Below are positions 19,301 to 28,189 of a stretch of 64,000 bases of DNA, piece after piece; the first letter of the stretch is position 1; every line of letters starts with the position of its first letter. The DNA comes from Microvirga terricola (GTDB lineage: Bacteria > Pseudomonadota > Alphaproteobacteria > Rhizobiales > Beijerinckiaceae), in assembly GCF_011777495.1 (NCBI RefSeq), contig NZ_JAATJS010000003.1, positions 558,001 through 622,000 of the forward strand, read 5' to 3'. The position numbers and the translations under genes were made by a program. The notes below the pieces were generated by a model that saw only the letters and a list, made by a program, of their open reading frames with translations, was not told where the DNA came from and did no database searches.

Positions 19301-19982
19301 CGAGCTTGCCCTGGATCTTGACCCGGTCGGGCCCGAGCACACGCGTCTCATAAGCCTGGTTTGCAGCTTCCAACGCGATGGAGGAACCACGGCGGCGGAA
19401 GCGCTTGAGGGTCGCTTCCTCCTCGTCGATGAGCGCCACGATGATGTCGCCGGTGTTGGCGGTGTCCTGCTTGCGGATCACGACAAGATCGCCATCGAGA
19501 ATGCCGGCTTCCACCATCGAATCGCCGCGCACTTCGAGCGCGTAATGCTCGCCCTGCGAGAGGAAATCGCTGGAAAGGGTGATCGAGTGGCTGCGATTCT
19601 GGATCGCGGAGATCGGCGTGCCGGCCGCGATGCGGCCCATGACGGGAATGGACAGGTCGCGATTGCGTTCCTCGGCCGCGGGCGGAGGGGCAGCTTTGGC
19701 GCGATTGGCCAGCCCGCCCTCAACGACGCTCGGAGTAAACCGCCGCTGACCGGCCGTGCCGCCGACCGTTTCCGGTAAACGCAAGACTTCCAGGGCGCGG
19801 GCGCGGTTAGGGAGGCGGCGAATGAAGCCTCGTTCCTCGAGTGCGGTGATGAGGCGGTGAATGCCCGATTTCGACTTGAGATCGAGGGCATCCTTCATCT
19901 CGTCGAATGATGGCGGAACGCCGGATTCCCGCAGCCGTTCATGGATGAAGCGGAGCAATTCGTGCTGTTTGCGCGTCAGCAT
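19278..19982 (-). CDS. lexA: SOS-response repressor and self-cleaving protease LexA
   Basis: LexA represses DNA-damage genes and self-cleaves when stimulated by RecA filaments. The 234-residue protein starts [17 protein letters not shown], the conserved N terminus; the frame is open further upstream without homology. The winged HTH covers residues 1-70 ([17 protein letters not shown]). The cleavage site is the Ala-Gly in GRIAAGTP. The catalytic Ser is in [11 protein letters not shown] and the Lys in [10 protein letters not shown]. The linker is long and Ala/Pro-rich. An SOS box lies 62 bases before the start, so it is autoregulated. In relatives moeA normally lies directly upstream of lexA on the same strand; here the RTX island separates them. 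Confidence 0.97.
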   Translation of the reverse strand: MLTRKQHELLRFIHERLRESGVPPSFDEMKDALDLKSKSGIHRLITALEERGFIRRLPNRARALEVLRLPETVGGTAGQRRFTPSVVEGGLANRAKAAPPPAAEERNRDLSIPVMGRIAAGTPISAIQNRSHSITLSSDFLSQGEHYALEVRGDSMVEAGILDGDLVVIRKQDTANTGDIIVALIDEEEATLKRFRRRGSSIALEAANQAYETRVLGPDRVKIQGKLVSLVRRY

Positions 19983-20043
19983 GGCTAGCCTTACTGCTCC
20001 GCGACGGAGCGAATCTGAAAAACAAAGCAAGAACACGTTAGAC

Positions 20044-20058
20044 GTTCTTGCTGTGTTC
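20044..20058 (-). promoter_or_regulatory. SOS box (LexA operator) of lexA
   Basis: GTTC at 20044-20047 and GTTC at 20055-20058, separated by 7 bases, exactly match the alphaproteobacterial LexA operator GTTC-N7-GTTC (read as GAAC-N7-GAAC on the lexA strand). An extra GAAC half-site occurs at 20031-20034. The spacing to the lexA start supports autoregulation. Confidence 0.85.
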
Positions 20059-20183
20059 TGCAAGTCCAGGGCTAAGCTCGATATTCTTTGGGGAGCGAAT
20101 CCCTATTTGTCGGCGCTCTGGAGGCGATATTTGTCGGAGTTTGAGCCGCAAGGCCTCGTGGTGTTTCCTTCCGAGGGTGCCGC

Positions 20184-20400
20184 TTGAAGACCTTCATCGA
20201 ATTGCCGGAGCTTGCCCAACTCGCCGGGGTCTCCTGGCGGGCTATTGAAAAGGCGGTAGCCAAATTGTTCGGGGTGAAGTGACAACATGGCACGGCGCAT
20301 CGCTGGTTGTCCGCAGCATGATCGACGGGATCAAGGGTTTCTTTAGCCTGGGGCCTCGCCGATCCGGTCGCACGCCGCTGCAAATCTCTGAGGCCTTTGC
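20184..20400 (+). pseudogene. Possible remnant of a Mu-type transposase N-terminal domain
   Basis: Frame fragments read LPELAQLAGVSWRAIEKAVA (from about 20199), then, after a stop and a frame change, WHGASLVVRSMIDGIKG. This layout, a short HTH followed by W-x-G-x-x-L-x-V-R, resembles the DNA-binding domain at the start of MuA-like transposases. No start codon, catalytic domain or inverted repeats are visible, so it is at most a decayed piece. The assignment rests on recognition by eye. Confidence 0.3.
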
Positions 20401-20479
20401 CCCTACGAGAGCCTGTTAATCAATCCGTCGCGAGTGCCGTCTACACCCCTTGCCTTCTTGTAAGAATGCATTAATGTAT

Positions 20480-20494
20480 CGTTACTGAATAACG
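20480..20494 (+). promoter_or_regulatory. AT-rich inverted repeat upstream of the first RTX gene
   Basis: CGTTA and TAACG flank 5 bases, giving a short inverted repeat 44 bases before the start codon. It contains the TAACGT core also seen before the RTX genes at 24819 and 52969. It may be a regulator site; no experimental support exists. Confidence 0.35.
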
Positions 20495-20538
20495 TGTCGC
20501 AAGTTGATTGCGGCCTTTGTAATCTAAGGGGAAGTATC

Positions 20539-23500
20539 ATGGCGGGACCGGCGCTTTGGGGAGCAGAGCTCACTATCGAGGGTATGGGACAAGGACAAAC
20601 GGTCACGGCCCTGGCCAACGGCACCTACTTGATTACGTGGACTGACGACGGCGGCAGTGCGATCAAGGAACATACCAAAGGCCTAATTTATAACGCGAAC
20701 GGTTCTGCAAGGACGGGCATTTTCCAGATCGATCAGCACGACCCTAATAGCTCTACTCCCTACCAGGTGGGCCGCGTTGAGACTGCCGCTCTCAATAATG
20801 GCAACTTTGTTTGCACATGGGCTTACTCCGATGGGCGGACCATGGCTCGTGTTTATGACGCTTGGGGGAATCCGCTCGGCGCTGAATTTTCCGTAGGGGC
20901 GGATGGGGCCGCGCATAGCGGTTTTAATGTCGTGAGTATGTCGGCAGGCGGTTTTATCATTAATTCAGGCGCTACCGATTACGTCTTTGATAATTCGGGA
21001 AATCCTCTTTTGTCAGCTCCTGTTGCTGATGCCTCTTATAAAACCGTCAATATGAGCGATCTTGGAAATGGCTCTTATGTAACGTTTGGCGCGAGGTGGA
21101 GCACCGGCACCCAAACATATACTACCAGATTGTTCATTAAGGCAGAAAACGGGGCAATCCTCAAAACTATTCCCTTTACGGGCAGTAGTATCAAGAGTGT
21201 TGGTGAAGTCGCGACGCTATCCAATGGAAATTTTGTCGTCACATACGTTGATTCGGGTGGTCTCAGGGCGCGGACCTACAAGTCAGATGGAAGCGCGGCA
21301 ACGACTACGTTGACACTCGACTCCGCCGCTACTACGGCCAATGGTGTTTCTATAGCGGCGCTGTCGAACGGCGGTTGGGCGGTCGTATACAGGGTTGGCA
21401 AAGAGATCTGGACAGCAAGCTTCAACGCTGCGGGCGGGCAGCTGACCGATGCAACCCTGGTTGCAACCACGGTGGGTAAAGCCGCGCCCCATATCGATGC
21501 CCTTACCGATGGCCGCTATTCCATTAGCTGGTCAGTCGGTTCGATCGGGACTAGCGGGGACATCACCTTCGCGACGGATGACGGCCCCCTCCATGTGCAA
21601 GTCTTCGATCCGCGGACTCCTGGTTTGACATGGGTCGGCACGGACGAGGGCGAGCAATTCGCGGGGACCTCCGGCAATGACACCTTCACCGATGGCGGAG
21701 GGGGTGATTACATCTTCGGCTATGACGGCGATGATCGTTTCTACGGCAGCTTGGGAGCCGACGGTTACGATGGCGGCAACGGCTGGGATATAGTTGATTA
21801 TACCAACGCTTCCACGGGGTTGGTAATCAATGTCGCCAACACTTCCGCCAGCACAGGCGAAGCCAACGGTGACCTCTATGTCGGAATCGAGGCATTTATC
21901 GGTAGCACCCACGACGACATCATGCAGGGCGGCATCGGAGCTGATTACTTCTGGGCTGGTTATGGCAACGACATTCTTGTCGGAGGTTCCGGCAACGATC
22001 ATCTCTATGGTCAGGCCGGCGATGACACCCTTGAAGGCGGCACGGGTGGCGACCAATTGGTGGGCGATGATGGCAATGACACTGTCTATTACGCTAACTC
22101 GGGTGCAGTTACCGTCAATCTGACGACCGGCAAAGGCTCCGGCGGCGAGGCCGAGGGTGACACCTATGTCTCGATTGAAAGTGTGATCGGGTCGAGTTTT
22201 GCCGATAATATCACCGGCAACGCAGAGGCCAATACGCTCGATGGGGGCCAGGGCGCCGATACGCTCACCGGCGGCGACGGCAACGATGTGTTCGTCGTCG
22301 ACAGCTTTGGCGACGTGATCGTCGAGGGCAATACCGCAACCTCCGGCACCGACACGGTGATCGTCTCCGGCTTCGGTTGGGGCGATCGGTATTCGCTCGG
22401 TCAGAATGGCGCTAACGTCGAGAACCTGACCGCTCTCGATAGCGTCCGTTCAATCAGGCTGGTCGGCAACGATGGCAGCAACGTCATCGTCGGCAATAGC
22501 TTTGCCAATACGATCGAGGGCGGCAGAGGCAACGACACGCTCGACAGCGGAGTTGGGGCCGCCGACGTCCTGGACGGCGGAGAGGGCAACGACACCTACT
22601 ACATTCGCAATGCCGGCGATAAGATCGTCGAGACCACCGATCCGAGCGGCGGCATCGACACGGCCATCGTATTCACCAATCGCTTCAAGCTGGAGGACAC
22701 GGTCGGCGTCGAGACCATCAAGGTCGACAGCAGCGTTGGCTTTGGCGTCGCCCTGGGCGGCAACTCGCTGGCCAACACCCTGATCGGCGGAGCGGGCAAC
22801 GACACGCTCGATGGCGGCGCTGGCGCGGCCGACAAGCTGGTTGGCGGCAACGGCAATGACACCTACTACATCCGCAGCCTGAACGACGTTGCGGTCGAGG
22901 ACGTGACCGGCGGGACCAACGACAAGGCCATCGTGCTTGTCTCAGGTTATGACGTCAGCAAACTCGCGAATATCGAGAATGTCGTCTTCAGTCTTACTGG
23001 TGGGGACGGCAACGACACGCTAATCGGCGGCGTTGGCGACGACACGCTGATCGGGGGTGGCGGCGACGACTCGTTGGATGGCGGCAAGGGGCACGACTCC
23101 CTGGATGGCGGCGAGGGCAACGACACGCTGATCGGTGGCGAAGGCAACGACACGTTGACCGGCGGTGGCGGCGATGACTCGCTGGATGGCGGCGAGGGGC
23201 ACGACTCCCTGGATGGTGGCGAGGGCAACGACACGCTGATCGGTGGCGAAGGCAACGACACGTTGATCGGCGGTGGCGGTAGCGACACGTTGATCGGCGG
23301 TGGCGGCGATGACTCGCTGGATGGCGGCGTGGGGAGCGATACGCTAATCGGCGGCGAGGGTAATGACACCCTCGACGGCGGGGCCGGCAACGACACGATC
23401 GATGGCGGCAATGGCGATGATGTCTACTACATCCGTGATGCCGGCGATAAGATCGTCGAGACCACCGATCCGAGCGGCGGCATCGATACGGCCATCGTGT

Positions 23501-24738
23501 TCATCGATCGCTTCAAACTGGAGGACACGGTCGGCGTCGAGATCATCAAGGTCGACAGCAGCGTCAGCTCTGGCGTCACCCTGGGCGGCAACATGCTGGC
23601 CAACACCCTGATCGGCGGAGCGGGCAACGACACGCTTTATGGCGGCGCTCCGGGCGGGGCGGCCGACAAGCTGGTCGGCGGCCAAGGCAACGACACCTAC
23701 TTCATTTGCAACGTGAACGATGTGGTGGTCGAAGACCTCGATCCGCTCAAGGGCGGCAACGCCGACAAGGCCATTTTGTACCGCGGCCTGTATGAGGCGG
23801 CCAACCCTGGCAAAACCGTGGCAGAGATCGACCAGATCATCGAGAATGCCAAGACAGTGCTCAGGGCGGCGGGCGTCGAAAACTTCGATGTCCACGATGG
23901 TCTGCCGCCGATCGATGCACCAGGCGGCACCAATCAAGCTCCGACCAACATTCTCTTCTCGGATGCGATCACTCCCGAGAACCAGCTGTCCGGCTCCACC
24001 ATCGGCTTTCTGTCGGCTACGGACGCGGACGGCGATGCGGTGTTCTTCACCCTGGAGGGCGACAGCACGGGCGGCGGTGTCAAGCTGGTCAACAAAAACG
24101 AGATCGTGGTCGGCGATCACACCAAGCTCGACTTTGAGAAATACGAGAACGGCGTCTTCACCATTGCGGTTCGGGCGCATGACGGCAAGGGCGGCGTCTC
24201 CGACGTGCAGGTGATCGAGATCACGCTCGAAAATCTCTTCAAGGAATCGGTGATCGGAAGTGACGATACCAATGATCTGATCCTTGGCGGCGCGACGCAG
24301 GACGTCCTCAGAGGCGGCGGCGGCAACGATACCTTGGCTGGCGGCTTCGAAATGGATCGCCTCTTCGGCGGCGCCGGCCAGGATGTGTTCCTGTTCGATA
24401 CGGTTCTGACCACCACGAACCATGATCTGATCATGGACTTCAAGGTCGAGGAGCATGACCGGATTTATCTGAAGCAGTCGGTGTTCAACAAGCTTCTAGT
24501 CCCCACCACCCCGGGCGTGCCGGAGGCCTTGACCGCATCCGCGTTCGGTTTGGGCGCGACGGCCACGACGGCGGACCAGAGGATCCTGTACGACCGGGCG
24601 TCGGGGAACATTTATTACGATGCGGACGGCAATAAGGCCGGAGGTGTTTCGGCAAGACTTATGGCCACCATCAACAATAAGGAGGCAGACGGCATCAATA
24701 AGCCGCTGCTCGATCACACGATGTTCTTCATCGTCTAA
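20539..24738 (+). CDS. Large secreted RTX protein with N-terminal propeller-like domain
   Basis: This is a protein of about 1,399 residues, predicted to leave the cell by type I secretion; it has no N-terminal signal peptide. The start ATG at 20539 follows a strong AAGGGGAAG Shine-Dalgarno sequence, so the in-frame GTG at 20494 is not needed. Residues 1-370 hold seven repeats of the type ALxNGxxVxxW (TALANGTYLITW, AALNNGNFVCTW, ATLSNGNFVVTY and others), suggesting a seven-bladed propeller. From about 385 to 1120 come many GGxGxDxLx calcium-binding nonapeptides interspersed with linker modules (YYIRNAGDKIVETTDPSGGI). A cadherin-like domain occupies about 1130-1235 (NQAPTNILFSD...DFEKYENG). More RTX repeats and a distinct C-terminal region with NIYYDADGN follow. 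Function is unknown; a surface or biofilm role is possible but not shown. Confidence 0.85.
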   Translation: MAGPALWGAELTIEGMGQGQTVTALANGTYLITWTDDGGSAIKEHTKGLIYNANGSARTGIFQIDQHDPNSSTPYQVGRVETAALNNGNFVCTWAYSDGRTMARVYDAWGNPLGAEFSVGADGAAHSGFNVVSMSAGGFIINSGATDYVFDNSGNPLLSAPVADASYKTVNMSDLGNGSYVTFGARWSTGTQTYTTRLFIKAENGAILKTIPFTGSSIKSVGEVATLSNGNFVVTYVDSGGLRARTYKSDGSAATTTLTLDSAATTANGVSIAALSNGGWAVVYRVGKEIWTASFNAAGGQLTDATLVATTVGKAAPHIDALTDGRYSISWSVGSIGTSGDITFATDDGPLHVQVFDPRTPGLTWVGTDEGEQFAGTSGNDTFTDGGGGDYIFGYDGDDRFYGSLGADGYDGGNGWDIVDYTNASTGLVINVANTSASTGEANGDLYVGIEAFIGSTHDDIMQGGIGADYFWAGYGNDILVGGSGNDHLYGQAGDDTLEGGTGGDQLVGDDGNDTVYYANSGAVTVNLTTGKGSGGEAEGDTYVSIESVIGSSFADNITGNAEANTLDGGQGADTLTGGDGNDVFVVDSFGDVIVEGNTATSGTDTVIVSGFGWGDRYSLGQNGANVENLTALDSVRSIRLVGNDGSNVIVGNSFANTIEGGRGNDTLDSGVGAADVLDGGEGNDTYYIRNAGDKIVETTDPSGGIDTAIVFTNRFKLEDTVGVETIKVDSSVGFGVALGGNSLANTLIGGAGNDTLDGGAGAADKLVGGNGNDTYYIRSLNDVAVEDVTGGTNDKAIVLVSGYDVSKLANIENVVFSLTGGDGNDTLIGGVGDDTLIGGGGDDSLDGGKGHDSLDGGEGNDTLIGGEGNDTLTGGGGDDSLDGGEGHDSLDGGEGNDTLIGGEGNDTLIGGGGSDTLIGGGGDDSLDGGVGSDTLIGGEGNDTLDGGAGNDTIDGGNGDDVYYIRDAGDKIVETTDPSGGIDTAIVFIDRFKLEDTVGVEIIKVDSSVSSGVTLGGNMLANTLIGGAGNDTLYGGAPGGAADKLVGGQGNDTYFICNVNDVVVEDLDPLKGGNADKAILYRGLYEAANPGKTVAEIDQIIENAKTVLRAAGVENFDVHDGLPPIDAPGGTNQAPTNILFSDAITPENQLSGSTIGFLSATDADGDAVFFTLEGDSTGGGVKLVNKNEIVVGDHTKLDFEKYENGVFTIAVRAHDGKGGVSDVQVIEITLENLFKESVIGSDDTNDLILGGATQDVLRGGGGNDTLAGGFEMDRLFGGAGQDVFLFDTVLTTTNHDLIMDFKVEEHDRIYLKQSVFNKLLVPTTPGVPEALTASAFGLGATATTADQRILYDRASGNIYYDADGNKAGGVSARLMATINNKEADGINKPLLDHTMFFIV
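22612..22821 (+). repeat. 210-bp segment duplicated at 23440-23649
   Basis: This stretch recurs 828 bases downstream with no gaps and about 14 mismatches counted by eye. It encodes the linker module with GDKIVETTDPSGGIDTAIV plus the next RTX turns. The spacing, a multiple of 3, keeps the frame. Confidence 0.8.
23091..23306 (+). repeat. Tandem 108-bp duplication within RTX repeats
   Basis: Two near-identical units of 108 bases (23091 and 23199 onwards) encode 36 residues each, exactly four RTX nonapeptides (HDSLDGGEGNDTLIGGEGND and on). The period fits a beta-roll of whole turns. Confidence 0.8.
23440..23649 (+). repeat. Second copy of the 210-bp segment at 22612-22821
   Basis: It is co-linear with the first copy over 210 bases. 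Differences are mostly synonymous or conservative, indicating internal duplication within the RTX gene. Confidence 0.8.
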
Positions 24739-24752
24739 GTTGAGGAAAATGT

Positions 24753-24809
24753 CTGGGGGGCTTCACAAGGGCCTCCCAGGCGCGGCATACGTAACGTTAT
24801 TAACTTAAG
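24753..24809 (+). promoter_or_regulatory. Hairpin and AT-rich motif between the two RTX genes
   Basis: A 9-bp stem with one G-T wobble (24753-24761 with 24771-24779) follows the first RTX gene but has no T-run. It is followed by TAACGTTA (24792-24799) in an AT-rich block ending in ACGTTATTAACTTA, which matches ACGTTATATACTTA before the RTX gene at 52969 at 12 of 14 positions. A TAAGGAGG Shine-Dalgarno sequence overlaps its end. The second RTX gene may therefore have its own promoter. Confidence 0.4.
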
Positions 24810-24818
24810 GAGGCCGAT

Positions 24819-27800
24819 ATGGCTGTCGCATTAACGATTGATGTCTATAAAGCACCGGATAATACCGTCCCGAATGGCGGCGTGAAGCCGGCTGGATCGA
24901 ATACTGTTATCCAGATTAACGAGAATATTATCCAGGGAACGAGGATTGGCGAAATCAAGGGTTGGGAAAGCACTGCTTTCACGGGCACCCCGGTGATTAC
25001 GTTCACGAACAATCCCGGAGGTCTTTTTGACGTTGAGATGACCGTCGTCAACGGCACGCCGAAGTGGTTCCTCATCGCCAAGGTCGATCCGACATTGACC
25101 GAAACTTTCGACTACGAGGACGAAGATTGGTTCGGGATATATCCCCAGATTGCCTTTAAGGTCAGCAATCCTGGAGGTTCCACGACCCTCCACCAGGGTT
25201 CCTTCCAAGTTGAGCTGAATGACCTGCCCGAGACCCCGGGGAACACGAAGCCGAGCGCTCCGGGCGTGGTTGGTGTGGTGGCAACGGTTGACGAGAACAA
25301 GGCCGGCAGCACTGTCGTCGCTCAGGTTCAATCGACCGATCCTGAAGGCGATGCGCTCACCTACTCGCTGGTCGACACCTTCGGCGGCAAGTTCAGCATC
25401 AATGCCGCCACCGGCGCGATCACCCTGACCGGTGCGGTCGACTTCGAGACCGATGCCGGCCTCACCACCGAGGCGGGCACGGGCAAGAAGTACTTCAACG
25501 TCCAGGTCCGCGCCACCGACAACGGTGCCGGCAACCTGGTCTCCGATGTCGGCACCGTGAAGGTCTACATCAACGACATCAACGAGACCCCGGGCGGGAA
25601 CACGAAGCCGAGCGCTCCGGCCGTGGTGACGGGCACGCTGCAGACCGTCGACGAGAACAAGGCCGGCAGCTCGACTGTCGCTCAGGTTCAGTCGACCGAC
25701 CCTGAAGGCAATGCGCTCACCTACTCGCTGGTCGACACCTTCGGCGGCAAGTTCAGCATCAATGCCACCACCGGCGTGATCAGCCTGACCGGTGCGGTCG
25801 ACTTCGAGACCGATGCCGGCCTCACCATCGAGGCGGGCACGGGCAAGAAGTACTTCAACGTCCAGGTCCGCGCCACCGACAACGGCACCGGCAACCTGGT
25901 CTCCGATGTCGGCACCGTGAAGGTCTACGTCAACGATATCAACGAGAAGCCGAGCGCTCCGGCCGTGGTGGCGGGCACGCTGCAGACCGTCGACGAGAAC
26001 AAGGCCGGCAGCTCGACTGTCGCTCAGGTTCAATCGACCGATCAGGACGGCGGCCAGACCCTCACCTACTCGCTGGTCGACACCTTCGGCGGCAAGTTCA
26101 GCATCAATGCCACCACCGGCGCGATCACCCTGACCGGTGCGGTCGACTTCGAGACCGATGCCGGCCTCAACACCGAGGCGGGCACGGGCAAGAAGTACTT
26201 CAACGTCCAGGTCCGCGCCACCGACACCGGTGCCGGTAACCTGGTCTCGGATGTCAGCACCGTGAAGGTCTACATCAACAACATCAACGATAAGCCGAGC
26301 GCTCCGGCCGTGGTGGCGGGCACGCTGCAGACCGTCGACGAGAACAAGGCCGGCAACACGGTCGTCGCCACGGTTCAGTCGACCGATCAGGACGGCCATG
26401 CGCTCACCTACTCGCTGGTCGACACCTTCGGCGGCAGGTTCAGCATCAATACCGCCACCGGCGTGATCAGCCTGTCGGGCGCGGTCGACTTCGAGACCGA
26501 TGCCGGCCTCACCATCGAGGCGGGCACGGGCAAGAAGTACTTCAACGTCCAGGTCCGCGCCACCGACAACGGCACCGGCAACTTGGTCTCCGATGTCGGC
26601 ACCGTGAAGGTCTACATCAACGACATCAACGAGAATCCGGGGAACACGAAGCCGAGTGCTCCGACGCCGGTGGGTGTGGTGGCAACGGTTGACGAGAACA
26701 AGGCCGGCAGCACTGCCGTCGCTCAGGTTCAATCGACCGACCCTGAAGGCAATGCGCTCACCTACTCGCTGGTCGACACCTTCGGCGGCAAGTTCAGCAT
26801 CAATGCCGCCACCGGCATGATCACCCTGGCGGGCGCGGTCGACTTCGAGACCGATGCCGGCCTCACCACCGAGGCGGGCACGGGCAAGAAGTACTTCAAC
26901 ATCCAGGTCCGCGCCACCGACAACGGCACCGGCAACCTGGTCTCCGATGTCGGCACCGTGAAGGTCTATATCAACGACGTCAACGACAAGCCGAGTGCTC
27001 CGACGCCGGTGGGTGTGGTGGCAACGGTTGACGAGAACAAGGCCGGCAGCACGGCCGTCGCTCAGGTTCAATCGACCGATCAGGACAGCGGCCAGACGCG
27101 CTCCTACTCGCTGGTCGACACCTTCGGCGGCAAGTTCAGCATCGATTCCGCCACCGGCGTGATCACCCTGACCGGTGCGGTCGACTTCGAGACCGATGCC
27201 GGCCTCACCACCGAGGCGGGCACGGGCAAGAAGTACTTCAACGTCCAGGTCCGCGCCACCGACACCGGTGCCGGTAACCTGGTCTCCGATGTCGGCACCG
27301 TGAAGGTCTACATCAACGATATCGATGAGACTCTGACAAACCAAGCGCCGACAGCGGTTTTCCTGTCCAATGCTTCCGTCAGCGAGTTGGCTCCCAACAC
27401 GGCGGTGGTTGGCTCGCTCTCAGCACTGGACGCCAATACCGGCGAGACCTTCACCTACAGCCTTGTTGGTGATGGTGCCGGCGGCCGGTTCACGGTGGTT
27501 GGGAACCAGATTCTGGTTGCGGACGGCTTCAAGCTCGACTTCGAGCAGGCCAAGTCGCATCAGATCTTCGTCCAGGTCAAGGATAAGGCGGGTGCCGCGT
27601 TTACGCAGGCTCTGACCATCAATGTCGGCGATCTTGCTCGTGAAGTAACCAAGGGCAGTGGCGTCAACGACATCTTCAAGGCTGGCAAGGCCAATGACGT
27701 CCTGGGCGGCGGCAACGGCAACGACCAGCTCTGGGGCGGTCTCGGCAAGGATGTGCTTACCGGCGGCAAGGGCAAGGACATCTTCGTGTTCGACACCAAG

Positions 27801-28103
27801 CTGAACAAGAAGACCAACCTCGACAAGATCGTCGATTTTTCCGTCAAGGACGACACGATCTGGCTCGACAACGCGGTGTTCAAGAAGCTCGGCAAGGGCA
27901 CGGCCGTGAAGCCGGGCAAGCTCAACAAGGCGTTCTTCACAATCGGCGACACAGCCAAGGACAATAACGACTACCTCGTCTACGACAGCAAGAAGGGAGT
28001 GCTGTATTACGATGCCGACGGCTCCGGCAGCGGCAAGCAGGTCGAGTTTGCGACCCTTAAGAAGGGTCTCAAGATGACCGCCGCTGACTTCTTCGTCATC
28101 TAA
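24819..28103 (+). CDS. Secreted RTX adhesin-like protein with tandem cadherin-like repeats
   Basis: This 1,094-residue protein is predicted to be a type I secretion substrate without a signal peptide. It starts at ATG after a perfect TAAGGAGG. An N-terminal divergent cadherin-like domain (residues 1-140) is followed by six nearly identical cadherin-like repeats of 114-120 residues (about 145-840), each with TVDENKAGS, STDPEG or STDQDG, GGKFSIN, DFETDAGL and GTVKVYINDINE. Asp/Asn/Glu positions fit interdomain calcium binding. A further, different cadherin-like domain covers about 845-940 (NQAPTAVFLSN). RTX repeats follow at 950-990, then the C-terminal module with FVFDTKLNKKTNLDKI and YYDADGSGSGK, also found in the RTX proteins at 48325 and 52969. 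Calcium-dependent adhesion is an inference from architecture. Confidence 0.87.
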   Translation: MAVALTIDVYKAPDNTVPNGGVKPAGSNTVIQINENIIQGTRIGEIKGWESTAFTGTPVITFTNNPGGLFDVEMTVVNGTPKWFLIAKVDPTLTETFDYEDEDWFGIYPQIAFKVSNPGGSTTLHQGSFQVELNDLPETPGNTKPSAPGVVGVVATVDENKAGSTVVAQVQSTDPEGDALTYSLVDTFGGKFSINAATGAITLTGAVDFETDAGLTTEAGTGKKYFNVQVRATDNGAGNLVSDVGTVKVYINDINETPGGNTKPSAPAVVTGTLQTVDENKAGSSTVAQVQSTDPEGNALTYSLVDTFGGKFSINATTGVISLTGAVDFETDAGLTIEAGTGKKYFNVQVRATDNGTGNLVSDVGTVKVYVNDINEKPSAPAVVAGTLQTVDENKAGSSTVAQVQSTDQDGGQTLTYSLVDTFGGKFSINATTGAITLTGAVDFETDAGLNTEAGTGKKYFNVQVRATDTGAGNLVSDVSTVKVYINNINDKPSAPAVVAGTLQTVDENKAGNTVVATVQSTDQDGHALTYSLVDTFGGRFSINTATGVISLSGAVDFETDAGLTIEAGTGKKYFNVQVRATDNGTGNLVSDVGTVKVYINDINENPGNTKPSAPTPVGVVATVDENKAGSTAVAQVQSTDPEGNALTYSLVDTFGGKFSINAATGMITLAGAVDFETDAGLTTEAGTGKKYFNIQVRATDNGTGNLVSDVGTVKVYINDVNDKPSAPTPVGVVATVDENKAGSTAVAQVQSTDQDSGQTRSYSLVDTFGGKFSIDSATGVITLTGAVDFETDAGLTTEAGTGKKYFNVQVRATDTGAGNLVSDVGTVKVYINDIDETLTNQAPTAVFLSNASVSELAPNTAVVGSLSALDANTGETFTYSLVGDGAGGRFTVVGNQILVADGFKLDFEQAKSHQIFVQVKDKAGAAFTQALTINVGDLAREVTKGSGVNDIFKAGKANDVLGGGNGNDQLWGGLGKDVLTGGKGKDIFVFDTKLNKKTNLDKIVDFSVKDDTIWLDNAVFKKLGKGTAVKPGKLNKAFFTIGDTAKDNNDYLVYDSKKGVLYYDADGSGSGKQVEFATLKKGLKMTAADFFVI
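25250..27330 (+). repeat. Six tandem ~342-360-bp coding repeats
   Basis: Six copies of the cadherin-like unit are highly similar at the DNA level. Equivalent positions recur at about 25361, 25721, 26066, 26408, 26762 and 27104, giving periods of 360, 345, 342, 354 and 342 bases. Length differences come from the short linkers between units. Long identical runs suggest recent expansion or gene conversion. Confidence 0.9.
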
Positions 28104-28127
28104 CTGGTAGCTTCGACTGAAATCTGA

Positions 28128-28157
28128 GCCCCGGCAGTGTGACTGCCGGGGCTTTTC
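28128..28157 (+). terminator. Rho-independent terminator after the second RTX gene
   Basis: A perfect 10-bp stem, GCCCCGGCAG (28128-28137) with CTGCCGGGGC (28143-28152), has a 5-nt loop and is followed by TTTTCTGTT. It lies 25 bases after the stop codon. Confidence 0.92.
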
Positions 28158-28189
28158 TGTTGGTGAGCTGCAGGCAGGTGCTGAAGCCC

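Larger units (their letters stand above)
19983..20538. other. lexA-RTX intergenic region without intact gene
   Basis: This 556-bp stretch contains the lexA promoter and SOS box at its left end, a degenerate coding-like fragment in the middle (20184-20400) and an AT-rich promoter-like region just before the first RTX gene. No intact conserved gene was found. The open frames here on both strands are short and resemble no known family. Confidence 0.6.

Noticed and set aside
23000-23420. Regular short repeats that could look like a CRISPR array
   Set aside because: They are in-frame RTX nonapeptide codons with no unique spacers and no cas genes nearby.
24831-27344. 837-codon open frame on the minus strand
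   Set aside because: It mirrors the six cadherin repeats on the plus strand; it has no recognisable domain and arises from repeat structure and high GC.
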